Shown: positions 50,518-60,239, counted from the stretch's first letter. The stretch is DNA of 64,000 nucleotides from Oscillospiraceae bacterium (GCA_021201235.1 JAJQFI010000020.1:1-64000), one strand, 5' to 3'. Made by a program: numbers and translations. The notes: generated from the letters alone by a model not told the origin.

Positions 50518-52032
50518 TTATTCCGTAATTTCAAATTCGTGCTCGGTTTCGAGCGCATTTTTCTTCTCGGCGCCTTGGGCATAGCGATTCACCGCCGTGC
50601 TCGACTTCTCTACGGGCTGGAGCGTTCCCGCACCGGCAACACAGCCGCCCGGGCACGCCATTCCCTCAAGGAGATAGCCGTTGTACTTGCCGGCTTTCGC
50701 CATCTGAAGAAGCTTGCGGCACTCCCGTAGTCCCTGAGCCGATTCGGTTTTGACCTCGCGGTCGGGGTCGAGCTCATGAATAACGTCGGTGACTGCCTTG
50801 ATGACGCCGCCCGAAACCGCGAAGATTCTGCCGTCGGCAGTGCCTTCGTTCAGGGGCACTTCCTCGTCGGGGGTGATTTCGTCAAAGTTTATCTCCTTTG
50901 CCTCGAACATGCCCATCAGCTCCTCGAACGTGAGAACAAAATCGACGTCGCTTCGGATTGTCCTTCTCGACGCTTCAAGCTTCTTTGCGGCGCAGGGACC
51001 GATGAAGGCAATGCAGGCGTCGGGGTGCTCGCTCTTGACCATTCGGGCGGTCAGAACCATCGGCGTCAACGCCATCGAGATATATCCCGAAAACTCGGGG
51101 AAGAGCTTTTTCGCCATTACCGACCACGACGGACAGCAGGACGTTGCCATAAACGGCTGATTTGCGGGGACGTTCTCGACGAAGTCCTTTGCTTCATCTA
51201 TAGCGCATAAATCCGCTCCGATTGCTACTTCCGTAACTCCCGCGAAGCCGAGCTTTTTCATCGCCGCAGTGAGCTTTTCGGGGGTTGCTTTCGGTCCAAA
51301 CTGACCGACGAATGCGGGAGCGACTATCGCTATGACTTCTTTACCGGATTTGATAGCGTGGATAAGCTGGAAAATCTGACCTTTGTCGACGATTGCGCCG
51401 AACGGGCAATTCACGAGGCACATGCCGCAGGAAACGCACTTGTCATAGTCAATCTGCGCTCTTCCCTGCTCGTCCGAATGAATGGCGTCCATTCCGCATG
51501 CCGAAGCACATGGGCGCTCCATCTTGTTTATCGCACCATAGGGGCAGACGGATGCGCACTTGCCGCACTTGATGCACTTAGACTGGTCTATCACGGACTT
51601 GCCGTGGATAATCTCGATTGCATGCTTCGGGCAGACTTCCTTGCAGGGATGAGCAAGACAGCCCTGACAGCAGTCGGTGACGTGATAGTGTGACTCGGGG
51701 CAGGCATTGCAGGCGAACTTGATGATGTTTACAAGCGGCGGGTCGTAGTATTTTTCCGAAATCGCCGAGGCGTCGATTCCGTCGGCGACCGATTCGTGCT
51801 GATCTATCGGTCTCAGAGGCAGACCGATGGCGAGCCTGAGTCTTTCCTCAACTATGGCTCTCTCCAAAAATATCGATTCTCTGTAAACCGCTTCGCTTCC
51901 CGGGACGATTTTATAGGGGAGCTCCGTTATCTTTTCGGCGTAGTCCCCGCCCTCATATGCCAAACGTGCAACCTCGGTGAAGACCTTTCTGCGTATATCC
52001 GTAACCGAGTTGTATATTCCTCTCATAGCCAT
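50518..52032 (-). CDS. Monomeric [FeFe] hydrogenase (group B-like)
   Basis: 504 residues. The N-terminal half has many Cys including CQGCLAHPCKEVCP, KCIKCGKCASVCP and KCVSCGMCLVNCP for several 4Fe-4S clusters. The H-cluster domain has L1 ATSCCPSW (297-303), L2 IGPCAAKKLEA (345-353) and L3 MACPGGC (458-464). L2 has Gly where the best-known enzymes have Met/Ala before PC. It would oxidise or make H2 with ferredoxin. No accessory or partner subunits (HydB/C, maturases) are adjacent. Monocistronic, own promoter. Confidence 0.92.
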   Translation of the reverse strand: MAMRGIYNSVTDIRRKVFTEVARLAYEGGDYAEKITELPYKIVPGSEAVYRESIFLERAIVEERLRLAIGLPLRPIDQHESVADGIDASAISEKYYDPPLVNIIKFACNACPESHYHVTDCCQGCLAHPCKEVCPKHAIEIIHGKSVIDQSKCIKCGKCASVCPYGAINKMERPCASACGMDAIHSDEQGRAQIDYDKCVSCGMCLVNCPFGAIVDKGQIFQLIHAIKSGKEVIAIVAPAFVGQFGPKATPEKLTAAMKKLGFAGVTEVAIGADLCAIDEAKDFVENVPANQPFMATSCCPSWSVMAKKLFPEFSGYISMALTPMVLTARMVKSEHPDACIAFIGPCAAKKLEASRRTIRSDVDFVLTFEELMGMFEAKEINFDEITPDEEVPLNEGTADGRIFAVSGGVIKAVTDVIHELDPDREVKTESAQGLRECRKLLQMAKAGKYNGYLLEGMACPGGCVAGAGTLQPVEKSSTAVNRYAQGAEKKNALETEHEFEITE

Positions 52033-52070
52033 GATAATGACCCCTTTCTTTCATCTTTTCTTCCGAAGAA

Positions 52071-52099
52071 AGTATACCATATGTGGGCGAAAAGTTCAA
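52071..52099 (-). promoter_or_regulatory. Promoter of the [FeFe] hydrogenase gene
   Basis: -35 TTGAAC (52094-52099), 17-base spacer, -10 TATACT (52071-52076). Confidence 0.7.
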
Positions 52100-52179
52100 T
52101 ATAAGATTTGTGCCAATTTTTAAAAAGAAAGAACCGCCGGTTGGAAGACAAGAATCTCGGAATAGATTTTCCGACAGGC

Positions 52180-52208
52180 TTGACTTGACACCGAAAAATA
52201 GCTATAAT
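52180..52208 (+). promoter_or_regulatory. Promoter of tmk
   Basis: -35 TTGACT (52180-52185), 17-base spacer, -10 TATAAT (52203-52208). Confidence 0.8.
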
Positions 52209-52243
52209 ATCCGATAGAATATCTTTGCAAGGACTGATTTGAT

Positions 52244-52858
52244 ATGAAAAAGCCGCTTTTTATCGCCGTTGAGGGCTTGGACGGCTCAGGAAAAGGCACA
52301 CAGATTAAAATGCTTGCCTCTCGGCTTGAATCCGAAGGCACTAAAATATATCTTACGAGCGAGCCGACGCAGTTCACGACCGGCGGGCTTATAAGAGACG
52401 CCTTGGCAGGACTGACGAAGAGAACTCCCGCCGAGCTTGCGGGGCTGTTTCTTTCCGACAGAATCGCCCACTGCCAGTCGCCAAATGTCGGCATCAAGTG
52501 CATGCTCGAGAGCGGCGTTACCGTCATCACCGACAGATATTATTATTCATCGTTTGCATATCAGGGCATGGACACGGATTTAGACTGGGTCATGAAAGCA
52601 AACCTCAACTGCCCCGATATAATAAAGCCCGATGTCTGCATCTTTTTGGACGTCCCGTCCGAAGTCTGCGACAGTAGGATCGAGAACGGCAGAGCTTCAA
52701 GAGAGATTTACGAGAAGCGGGAGACAATAGAACGGACAAGGCAGAAATATTTCGAAGTCTTCTCGAGGCTCTCCGACCACAATATAAAAATCGTAAACGC
52801 CGTTGGCGACCCCGAGGAAATCACAGACCGGGTTTACGAAGCAATCGCAAATGTATAA
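52244..52858 (+). CDS. tmk: Thymidylate kinase
   Basis: 204 residues phosphorylating dTMP. P-loop FIAVEGLDGSGKGTQIKML, SEPTQFTTGG (dTMP-binding E-P region), and VITDRYYYSSFAYQG (D-R-Y motif). The Lys in the P-loop and the Arg in DR are present. Start ATG at the promoter-proximal site; monocistronic with a terminator. Divergent from the hydrogenase gene. Confidence 0.93.
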   Translation: MKKPLFIAVEGLDGSGKGTQIKMLASRLESEGTKIYLTSEPTQFTTGGLIRDALAGLTKRTPAELAGLFLSDRIAHCQSPNVGIKCMLESGVTVITDRYYYSSFAYQGMDTDLDWVMKANLNCPDIIKPDVCIFLDVPSEVCDSRIENGRASREIYEKRETIERTRQKYFEVFSRLSDHNIKIVNAVGDPEEITDRVYEAIANV

Positions 52859-52859
52859 C

Positions 52860-52893
52860 AAAAAAGCGCACCGGCTACTAACCGATGCGCTTT
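52860..52893. terminator. Terminator between tmk and the APH-family gene
   Basis: AAAGCGCA/TGCGCTTT with CGG/CCG inner pairs; T run best on the minus strand (GCGCTTTTTTG). Confidence 0.78.
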
Positions 52894-52907
52894 GATGTTT
52901 CTAAAGA

Positions 52908-53657
52908 TTATTCGTACTCAACGACATTGACCCAAGAGAGAAGGAATTTCCTCTCTGCTTCGTTGCCCTTTACGGACTGGGAAGCGGCGACGATGGGCAT
53001 CCACTTCTCGACGTACTGGCGGGCAGTGTTGGACTTCTTGCAGAAGAGATTGAGATACTTCTTTGCAAGAGGCATGTTGCCCTTGAGGCAGAAGAGAAGG
53101 TAGGTTCTTGCTACGTCTGCGGAAGCGTTGCCCTGAGTGGCGTGCGACCAGTCGAGGACATGCGGAACGCCGTCTTTGTCAATGATGATATTAGAGGGGT
53201 TGAAGTCGCCGTGACAGAGCTTGTCGTGGTTCGGCATCGACTCGAGGCGCATTCTGAGCTCGTAACGGGTTGTAGCGTCGATGTCAGCTTCGCCCATCTT
53301 GCGGTTCATCTTGTCCTTGAGCTTGTTGAGGCTCGGGCTCTTGAGGGAGTGCATCTTAATCTGCAAATCGACGAAGAGCTCAAGATACTCATCCATCTTC
53401 TCGGGGTGAGCGTCCATGAGGTCCTGAAGCGTTTCGCCCTCGATGAACTCGGAAACGATTGCCCACTGACCGTCCTGAGTGGTAACCTCGATTATCTCGG
53501 GAATGTCAAAGCCGGTCTCCTCTACTCTTGCCTGATTAAGAGCCTCGTTGAGGATATCAGCCTTGGAGTAGCCCTTCTCGAACATTTTGATACAACGGTC
53601 GCCGTCGCGGTAGATCGTTTTTGTCTTTCTTACGGAAATAACATTATCAAGATTCAT
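52908..53657 (-). CDS. Aminoglycoside phosphotransferase-fold kinase
   Basis: 249 residues with the APH/choline-kinase fold: KMFEKGYSKADILNEALNQA, IVSEFIEGETL (hinge), catalytic CHGDFNPSNIIIDKDG and HVLDWSHATQGNASADVART (metal-binding Asp). Real substrate is unknown; these small members phosphorylate sugars, choline or amino-alcohols, and resistance is not implied. ATG 53657 has GGAG eight bases upstream. It lies 18 bases after adhE and is probably co-transcribed. Confidence 0.85.
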   Translation of the reverse strand: MNLDNVISVRKTKTIYRDGDRCIKMFEKGYSKADILNEALNQARVEETGFDIPEIIEVTTQDGQWAIVSEFIEGETLQDLMDAHPEKMDEYLELFVDLQIKMHSLKSPSLNKLKDKMNRKMGEADIDATTRYELRMRLESMPNHDKLCHGDFNPSNIIIDKDGVPHVLDWSHATQGNASADVARTYLLFCLKGNMPLAKKYLNLFCKKSNTARQYVEKWMPIVAASQSVKGNEAERKFLLSWVNVVEYE

Positions 53658-53675
53658 TATCGTCACTCCTTCCTG

Positions 53676-56324
53676 TTAGTCAGCCTTCGGCATTGCTTTC
53701 TCTGTGAAAGTGCCGCCGTAGTATGCGTCAAGATAAATCTGCTTGAGTTCGCTGATGAGCGGATATCTCGGGTTAGCGCCGGTGCACTGATCGTCGAATG
53801 CGCACTCGGTCATCTCATCAAGAGTATCGAGGAACTTCTTCTCGTCAACGCCATACTCAGCGATGGTATCCTTGATTCCGACACGGTGCTTGAGCTCGTG
53901 AACGGCAGAGATGAGGTTTTCAAGCTTCTCCTCGTCCGTCTTTCCGCCGAGATTAAGAGCATCTGCGATTTCGGCATATCTGTGCAAAGCGTTCGGGTGG
54001 TCGTACTGCGAGAAGGTTCCCATCTTCTGGGGAGCTTCGCTCGCGTTGTATCTCATGACGTCCTCGATGACGAGAGCGTTTGCAACGCCGTGAGCGATGT
54101 GGTGATAAGCACCAAGCTTGTGTGCGAGCGAGTGGCTGATGCCGAGGAATGCGTTTGCGAACGCCATACCTGCCATAGTGGCGGCATTTGCCATCTTCTC
54201 ACGGGCTTCCTCATCGGTAAGACCGTTGTCGTAAGCTCTGGGGAGATACTCGAATATGGTCTTCAAAGCGCCGATTGCGAGGCTGTCGGTATAGTCGGTC
54301 GCCATGACGGAGACATAAGCCTCGAGTGCATGGGTTACGGCATCGATGCCGGAAGCGGCAGTCAAGCCCTTCGGTGCGGTCATATGGAAGTCGATGTCGA
54401 CGATTGCCATATTCGGCATGAGCTGATAATCGGCAAGAGGATACTTGATTCCTGTTGTCTCATCTGTGATGACTGCGAACGGAGTAACCTCGGAGCCGGT
54501 ACCTGCGGAAGTAGGGACTGCGATGAAGTATGCCTTTTCACCCATCTTCGGGAAGGTGTAGACACGCTTGCGGATGTCGATGAATCTCATAGCCATGTCC
54601 ATGAAGTCTGCATCCGGATGCTCATAGAGAACCCACATAATCTTGCCGGCGTCCATAGCGGAGCCGCCGCCGATTGCGATGATGCAGTCGGGCTGGAAGG
54701 AGGTCATTGCCGCGGCACCTGCCTTGGCGCTTGCGAGTGTCGGGTCGGGCTCGACATCGAAGAATGTGGTGTGAGCGATTCCGAGCTCATCAAGCTTGTC
54801 TGTGATGGACTTGGTAACGCCGCTGTGATAGAGGAACGAGTCGGTTACGATGAAGCAACGCTTCTTGCCCATGACATACTTGAGCTCGTCAAGAGCTACG
54901 GGCAGGCAGCCCTTCTTCGTGTAAACTTTCTCAGGTGCACGGAACCAAAGCATATTCTCTCTCCTCTCAGCAACTGTCTTGATATTGATAAGGTGCTTGA
55001 CTCCAACGTTCTCGCTGACGCTGTTGCCGCCCCACGAGCCACAGCCCAAAGTGAGCGAAGGCGAAAGCTTGAAGTTGTAAAGGTCACCGATACCGCCGTG
55101 GGATGCGGGGGTGTTGACAAGGATTCTGCAGGTCTTCATTCTGGATGCGAACTTGTCAATCTTCTCGCGCTCGGTGACTGCGTCAAGATATACGGACGAA
55201 GTGTGTCCGAAGCCGCCGTCGGCGATGAGGTGCTCAGCCTTCGAGATGGCGTCGTCGAAGCTTTCGGCGTGATACATAGCGAGGACGGGAGAAAGCTTCT
55301 CGTGAGCGAACTCTTCGGAGATGTCGACAGACTCAACTTCACCGATAAGAATCTTGGTTCCCTCGGGAACGGAGATGCCGCAGATTTCGGCAATCTTCGG
55401 AGCCGGCTGTCCGACAATCTTTGCGTTGACGGAGCCGTTTATGATCATGGTCTTTCTGACCTTGTCCTTCTCCTCGTCGTTAAGGAAGTAGCAACCTCTG
55501 TAGGCGAATTCCTTCTTGACCTCATCATAGATGTCGTCAAGGACGATTGCGGACTGCTCGGAAGCGCAAATCATGCCGTTGTCGAAGGTCTTTGAATGGA
55601 TAATCGAGCTTACCGCGAGCTTAATGTCGGCGGAGCTGTCGATGATTGCGGGGGTATTGCCGGCACCTACACCGAGTGCGGGCTTGCCGGAAGAATATGC
55701 CGACTTGACCATGCCCGGTCCGCCGGTTGCGAGGATGATGTCAGCCTCTTTCATGAGAAGGCTTGTCATTTCAAGGGTCGGGGTGTCAATCCAGTCGATG
55801 ATGCCCTCGGGAGCTCCCGCCTTGACTGCGGCATCAAGGACGATTCTTGCCGCCTCGGCTGTGCACTTCTTAGCTCTCGGGTGAGGGCTAATGATGATTG
55901 CGTTTCTCGTCTTCAGGGAGATGAGGCACTTGAATATTGCTGTGGATGTCGGGTTGGTCGTGGGAATTACTGCCGCGACAACTCCGATAGGCTCGGCTAT
56001 TTTCTTTGTGCCGTAAGCCTTGTCCTCCTCGATTACTCCACATGTTTTGGTGTTCTTGTAAGCATTGTAGATATGCTCTGCGGCGTAGTTGTTCTTGATA
56101 ACCTTGTCCTCAACAACGCCCATCCCCGTCTCCTCGACAGCCATCTTAGCAAGCGGCAATCTTGCCTGATTTGCGGCGGTAGCGGCGGCGAGGAAAATCT
56201 TGTCAACCTGCTCCTGAGTGTAGGTTGCAAAAATCTCCTGAGCCTTTCTTACCTTCGCGATTGTTGCCTCAAGGGCTTCGACGGTTTCTACGGGAGTTCT
56301 TTCGGTTTTTGCCGATTTCACCAT
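53676..56324 (-). CDS. adhE: Bifunctional acetaldehyde-CoA/alcohol dehydrogenase
   Basis: 882 residues, full length for AdhE. N-terminal aldehyde dehydrogenase (about 1-440) with FDNGMICASEQSAIVLDD (catalytic Cys) and TGGPGMVKSAYSSGKPALGVG; linker LWFRAPEKVYTKKGCLPVAL; C-terminal iron alcohol dehydrogenase with IAIGGGSAMDAGKIMW, GTGSEVTPFAV and His motifs GISHSLAHKLGA and GVANALVIE. It reduces acetyl-CoA to ethanol and regenerates NAD. AATAGGAGG precedes ATG. Confidence 0.97.
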   Translation of the reverse strand: MVKSAKTERTPVETVEALEATIAKVRKAQEIFATYTQEQVDKIFLAAATAANQARLPLAKMAVEETGMGVVEDKVIKNNYAAEHIYNAYKNTKTCGVIEEDKAYGTKKIAEPIGVVAAVIPTTNPTSTAIFKCLISLKTRNAIIISPHPRAKKCTAEAARIVLDAAVKAGAPEGIIDWIDTPTLEMTSLLMKEADIILATGGPGMVKSAYSSGKPALGVGAGNTPAIIDSSADIKLAVSSIIHSKTFDNGMICASEQSAIVLDDIYDEVKKEFAYRGCYFLNDEEKDKVRKTMIINGSVNAKIVGQPAPKIAEICGISVPEGTKILIGEVESVDISEEFAHEKLSPVLAMYHAESFDDAISKAEHLIADGGFGHTSSVYLDAVTEREKIDKFASRMKTCRILVNTPASHGGIGDLYNFKLSPSLTLGCGSWGGNSVSENVGVKHLINIKTVAERRENMLWFRAPEKVYTKKGCLPVALDELKYVMGKKRCFIVTDSFLYHSGVTKSITDKLDELGIAHTTFFDVEPDPTLASAKAGAAAMTSFQPDCIIAIGGGSAMDAGKIMWVLYEHPDADFMDMAMRFIDIRKRVYTFPKMGEKAYFIAVPTSAGTGSEVTPFAVITDETTGIKYPLADYQLMPNMAIVDIDFHMTAPKGLTAASGIDAVTHALEAYVSVMATDYTDSLAIGALKTIFEYLPRAYDNGLTDEEAREKMANAATMAGMAFANAFLGISHSLAHKLGAYHHIAHGVANALVIEDVMRYNASEAPQKMGTFSQYDHPNALHRYAEIADALNLGGKTDEEKLENLISAVHELKHRVGIKDTIAEYGVDEKKFLDTLDEMTECAFDDQCTGANPRYPLISELKQIYLDAYYGGTFTEKAMPKAD

Positions 56325-56345
56325 ACATACCTCCTATTGTATTTT

Positions 56346-56426
56346 CGCAATCAGAGCTTCGCTCATCTTGCGGTAGAATTATATTTTTACGCCTATCATT
56401 ATAGCAAACCGAAGCCGTTTTATCAA
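56346..56426 (-). promoter_or_regulatory. adhE promoter and leader hairpin
   Basis: -35 TTGATA (56421-56426), 17-base spacer, -10 TATAAT (56398-56403). The leader carries CGCAA-gat-GAGC-gaa-GCTC-tga-TTGCG (about 56346-56373), a nested hairpin just before the ribosome site that may tune translation. Confidence 0.7.
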
Positions 56427-56497
56427 GCCGATTTGCCAAATTCCACGGTTTCAACAGTTTTTTCAAAAGAACGAACGACTTTTTGTACCCACGCGTT

Positions 56498-57952
56498 TTA
56501 AAGATAGACAAAATGCGAAAATTCGGCAACTCCACCTGTTTTTTCGACCGAATATGCGAACAGTCCAATCCGACAACCGACGAAGTGTCTTAAATCAAAA
56601 GTGGGATAAACCGCCTCGCCGAAATCCGTCCATTCTCCGTCACGAAGATACATAAACTGCACTTCGCTTTCATTAAGCGAGAACTTGCCCTTTACGCCGA
56701 GAGTGACCGTTTCGCCATCAAACGGGATTTTAGCGCAGGTTTTCTCCCTCGACTTCATGACGAGATATGTGCTCCCCTGCTCTTTCGTAAGACCGATTAT
56801 GCCGTATTGATATTGGAGCATGGTGAGCCCTGCGGTGTCGCCGTCCTGAAGCCCACTTGCATCGAGAGTTACATGCTCCTCGCATTCGGGGTATTTTGCT
56901 CTTTGGGTGAGAGTGTTTCGGGCAAATTCGACACTGTTCGACAATTTCTCGGTGGTGATGGTGAATCTGCCACCGCCCGTCGACCAGTATTCCGGCTTTG
57001 GGTTGTGGTTGAACTCCCATGCGGGATTGAGCCTGGCGCTCGTGAAATCGTCGGAAACGAACAGCGGCGAATACTTATAATCGGGTCTTGTGGAGGTATT
57101 CTCGACGGTTTCCGACGGCGTATCGAAAACGGGGAAGCCATTCCCGTCGAAGTGCATGGGAACGAGATTCGGCATTCTGCCGGCGGCTCCCCTGTCGGCA
57201 AAGATAACGCCGAACCATCTGCCGTCGGGCGTGTCGACGATTCCGCCCTGAGCCACGCCTGTGGTGTCGGGAAGCTTATAGTCGATGACATCGCCGCCGA
57301 CCCATTCGCCGTCCAAGCTATCCGCCATATAGGCGGCTTCAATCCGCCGCCATTCGTCTTTTGCGGCATGGATGAAGAAAGCGTAATACCTGCCGTCAAT
57401 CTTATAGAGATGCGAGCCCTCATAGCCGAGGAAATCGCCGGGAGCGTCACGGATGACGATTTTGTCGAAGCCGCCCTCAAGAGGAGCGGACAGGTCTGGC
57501 TTGAGTTCGGTTACGCGGATATTCCTGTTTCCGTACATAATGTAAACCCTGCCGTCGTCGTCAAAGAGCACCGAGCAGTCGTGATAGAAGCCGTCGATAT
57601 AGCTCTTAGCCCAAGGACCTTCTGGGTTCTCTGCGGTGAAACAGTAGGTCTTGCGGGTGTCGTTCGCTATGAAAATGACGTAGAATCTGCCGTCGTGGTA
57701 CCGAAGGCTCGGTGCCCACATGCCGTTGGCATAGGCGTTTTCTTCGCCGTCAAGATTCTGGCAGGGCGTGTCCTCAAGAGTCTCATAGACATGCGAGCAG
57801 AACTCCCAGTTTATGAGGTCATAGGAACGAAGAATAGCCGCACCGGGCATATAGTACATGGTGGTGGAGCACATATAGTAGGTGTCGCCGACACGAATCA
57901 CATCCGGGTCGGGCATGTCACAGTTGATTATGGGGTTGAATCCCCTGACCAT
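56498..57952 (-). CDS. GH43 glycosidase (beta-xylosidase/arabinofuranosidase type)
   Basis: 484 residues, no signal peptide, so cytoplasmic. Five-bladed propeller start NPIINCDMPDPDVIRVGDTY (general base Asp), YANGMWAPSLRYHDGRFYVI (pKa-modulating Asp further on as HDCSVLFDDD), YEGSHLYKIDGRYYAF (general acid Glu) and a C-terminal beta-sandwich of the GH43 C2 type (about 315-484). The likely role is trimming xylo- or arabino-oligosaccharides imported by ABC systems. It follows the GH3 gene in the same operon. Confidence 0.92.
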   Translation of the reverse strand: MVRGFNPIINCDMPDPDVIRVGDTYYMCSTTMYYMPGAAILRSYDLINWEFCSHVYETLEDTPCQNLDGEENAYANGMWAPSLRYHDGRFYVIFIANDTRKTYCFTAENPEGPWAKSYIDGFYHDCSVLFDDDGRVYIMYGNRNIRVTELKPDLSAPLEGGFDKIVIRDAPGDFLGYEGSHLYKIDGRYYAFFIHAAKDEWRRIEAAYMADSLDGEWVGGDVIDYKLPDTTGVAQGGIVDTPDGRWFGVIFADRGAAGRMPNLVPMHFDGNGFPVFDTPSETVENTSTRPDYKYSPLFVSDDFTSARLNPAWEFNHNPKPEYWSTGGGRFTITTEKLSNSVEFARNTLTQRAKYPECEEHVTLDASGLQDGDTAGLTMLQYQYGIIGLTKEQGSTYLVMKSREKTCAKIPFDGETVTLGVKGKFSLNESEVQFMYLRDGEWTDFGEAVYPTFDLRHFVGCRIGLFAYSVEKTGGVAEFSHFVYL

Positions 57953-57973
57953 AAAATCATCTCCAAATCAATA

Positions 57974-58003
57974 GGCGCATCGCAGAAAAGTCCGCAATGC
58001 GCC
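57974..58003 (-). promoter_or_regulatory. Hairpin between GH3 and GH43 genes
   Basis: GGCGCAT/ATGCGCC arms with a partly paired inner loop, in the 66-base gap. No T run, so it may protect the mRNA 3' end or set the expression ratio instead of terminating. Confidence 0.55.
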
Positions 58004-58018
58004 GTTGATAAATCTTGA

Positions 58019-60118
58019 TTACAGCGAAACCTTAACTGCTATCGGGGTCTTGCCGGTGAGATTCTGGCTCAACTCGTCCGGCTGAGAGGTGCCGAAGTAA
58101 AGGGTTGTCTCGGCGTCCTTGTCGAGATATCTCTTGCCGTCGTTATCTACCACGGTGAGATTCTTAAGCGGAATGTCAAGGCTGACTGTCTTCGTCTCAC
58201 CCTCGGCAACTCCGACCTTCTTGAAGGCGCAGAGTGCGTGATTCTTAACGGCATCCTTGGAGGTCGACTTGAAGTAAACCTGCAAAGCGTCAGAGCCGGA
58301 AACAGCGGAATTTGTAAGGGCAACCTCTGCATGGACTGCATCTTCGCCTATGGTGGTCTTCACATCAGTAACTTTGATATCCGAATAGGTCAAGCCGAAG
58401 CCGAAGGGATAGAGGACATTGTCTTTACTCAAATCCTCATAGCGATAGGTTCTGTCTCTCATGAGGTAATCGGTGAACTCGGGCATGCCGTCGGTGGTCT
58501 TGTAGAATGTGACGGGGAGTTTGCCGGAAGGCGAAACCTTACCAAATAGGATGTCCGCAACAGCCTTGCCGCCTTCTGATCCGGGATAGAACGCCTGCAG
58601 GAGTGCATTCGGTCTGTCGTCCTCAAGATTCAGGGATGAGCCGCTTGCAAGAACCACGATTGTGGGCTTGCCTGTTGACAGAACTGCTCTGACAAGATGT
58701 CTCTGGGATTCGGGGAGCCGAAGATCCTTCTTGTCGCCGGAGGCATAGGCGTTGCCGGCGTCTCCCTCTTCGCCCTCGAGGCTTTCGTCAAGTCCGACGC
58801 AGAGAACGACAACGTCGCTGTGCTCAGCTATAGCCTTTGCCTCGGCGATTCTGTCGTCCGGGAACGCCAGAACCTCGCATCTGTCCTTAATCATGTGGGA
58901 GCCCTCGGAGAAGAGAACTCTTCCCGGGAATGCGTCCTGAATTCCCATGAGTATTGTTTCGTATCTCGAAGCTGTGCCGTAGTAGTTGCCGCGGAGTGCG
59001 CCGATGTTCTGGGCGTTCGGTCCTATTACGCCGATGGTATTTATCTTGGAAGCATCGAGCGGGAGAATGCCGTCGTTCTTGAGAAGAACACATGCGGAAT
59101 CCGCCGCACGCTTGCTGACCGCAAGGTGCTCCTTCGTCTCAACGTCCATATAGCCTAGGCTGTCATATTCGGTCTCGTCGAACATACCGAGACGGAATCT
59201 CGTTCTGAAAAGATGCTCGCAGGCGGTTGTGATTTCTTCCTCGGTGACCAGACCGTCCTGATATGCTTTGTAGAGATGAATATAGGTGTTGCCGCAGTTT
59301 ACGTCACAGCCGTTCTTGAGCGCCAGAGCCGCCGATTTCTCATAGGTTTCGGTGACGTGGTGGTGCTGATGGAAGTCCTGTAACGCCCAGCAGTCGGAGG
59401 TGAAATAGCCGTCAAAGCCCCACTCTTCCAAAAGTGAGTGGAGATATTCGCTTCCACAGCAGGGTTCGCCGTTGGTTCTGTTATATGCGCCCATGACGCC
59501 CTCGACATCCGCCTCTTTTACGAGAGCTTCGAATGCGGGAAGATAGGTCTCTTCCAAGTCTTTCGGGTCTGCTATTGCGTTGAATTCATGTCTTAATTCT
59601 TCAGGTCCCGAATGGACGGCGAAATGCTTGGCGCATGCGGCGGCACGGAGATATTCCCCGTCGCCCTGAATGCCCTTGACGAATGCACAGCCAAGGCGGG
59701 ACGTGAGATAGGGGTCCTCGCCGTAGGTCTCGTGACCTCTGCCCCAACGGGGGTCGCGGAAGATGTTGATATTGGGAGACCAGAGTGTCAAGCCCTTATA
59801 GATGTCGCGATCGCCCTGCTTCGAATACTCGTTATACTTGGCTCTTGTCTCGACCGAGATGACTTCGGCAATGTCACCGATAAGCTCTTCATCGAAGGAA
59901 GCCGCCATTCCGATTGCCTGCGGGAACATCGTTGCAACGCCGGCACGAGCCGTGCCGTGAAGACCCTCGCACCACCAGTTATAGGCGGGAATTCCGAGCC
60001 TTTCAACAGCCGGAGCGCCGAACTTGAGCTGTTCGCACTTTTCCCAGACCGTAAGCCTCGAGACGAGGTCATGAGCCCTTTCTTCGGGCGACTTTGTTTT
60101 GTCTTTATAAATATCCAT
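58019..60118 (-). CDS. GH3 glycosidase (beta-xylosidase/beta-glucosidase type)
   Basis: 699 residues without signal peptide. N-terminal barrel has NWWCEGLHGTARAG, SPNINIFRDPRWGRGHETYGEDPYL and AKHFAVHSGPE; the nucleophile Asp is in GYFTSDCWALQDF. Then the alpha/beta sandwich (VVVLCVGLDESLEGEEGDAG, SGKLPVTFY) and a C-terminal fibronectin III-like domain. WWCEGLHG suggests the bacterial xylosidase subgroup. First gene of a GH3-GH43 operon for xylan oligosaccharides. Confidence 0.94.
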   Translation of the reverse strand: MDIYKDKTKSPEERAHDLVSRLTVWEKCEQLKFGAPAVERLGIPAYNWWCEGLHGTARAGVATMFPQAIGMAASFDEELIGDIAEVISVETRAKYNEYSKQGDRDIYKGLTLWSPNINIFRDPRWGRGHETYGEDPYLTSRLGCAFVKGIQGDGEYLRAAACAKHFAVHSGPEELRHEFNAIADPKDLEETYLPAFEALVKEADVEGVMGAYNRTNGEPCCGSEYLHSLLEEWGFDGYFTSDCWALQDFHQHHHVTETYEKSAALALKNGCDVNCGNTYIHLYKAYQDGLVTEEEITTACEHLFRTRFRLGMFDETEYDSLGYMDVETKEHLAVSKRAADSACVLLKNDGILPLDASKINTIGVIGPNAQNIGALRGNYYGTASRYETILMGIQDAFPGRVLFSEGSHMIKDRCEVLAFPDDRIAEAKAIAEHSDVVVLCVGLDESLEGEEGDAGNAYASGDKKDLRLPESQRHLVRAVLSTGKPTIVVLASGSSLNLEDDRPNALLQAFYPGSEGGKAVADILFGKVSPSGKLPVTFYKTTDGMPEFTDYLMRDRTYRYEDLSKDNVLYPFGFGLTYSDIKVTDVKTTIGEDAVHAEVALTNSAVSGSDALQVYFKSTSKDAVKNHALCAFKKVGVAEGETKTVSLDIPLKNLTVVDNDGKRYLDKDAETTLYFGTSQPDELSQNLTGKTPIAVKVSL

Positions 60119-60159
60119 AGTTGTCCTCCTGTTTTGTTCGCAGTAAAGTTGCTACAGAT

Positions 60160-60188
60160 ATTATACTGGATTTTGTATTGACTGTCAA
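60160..60188 (-). promoter_or_regulatory. Promoter of the GH3-GH43 operon
   Basis: -35 TTGACA (60183-60188), 17-base spacer, -10 TATAAT (60160-60165). Confidence 0.85.
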
Positions 60189-60210
60189 GATTACGAGGCT
60201 CATATAATAC

Positions 60211-60239
60211 TTGCGTTTTGGCTTATTTTGTGCTATTCT
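60211..60239 (+). promoter_or_regulatory. Promoter of proC
   Basis: -35 TTGCGT (60211-60216), 17-base spacer, -10 TATTCT (60234-60239), back-to-back with the GH3 promoter. Confidence 0.6.

Noticed and set aside
53142-55595. Long open frame of 817 codons on the plus strand
   Set aside because: It lies antisense to adhE in the codon phase that avoids stops in GC-biased genes; it has no ribosome site, promoter or recognisable domain.
56807-58018. 403-codon open frame on the plus strand
   Set aside because: Antisense of the GH43 gene; no ribosome site and no domain pattern.
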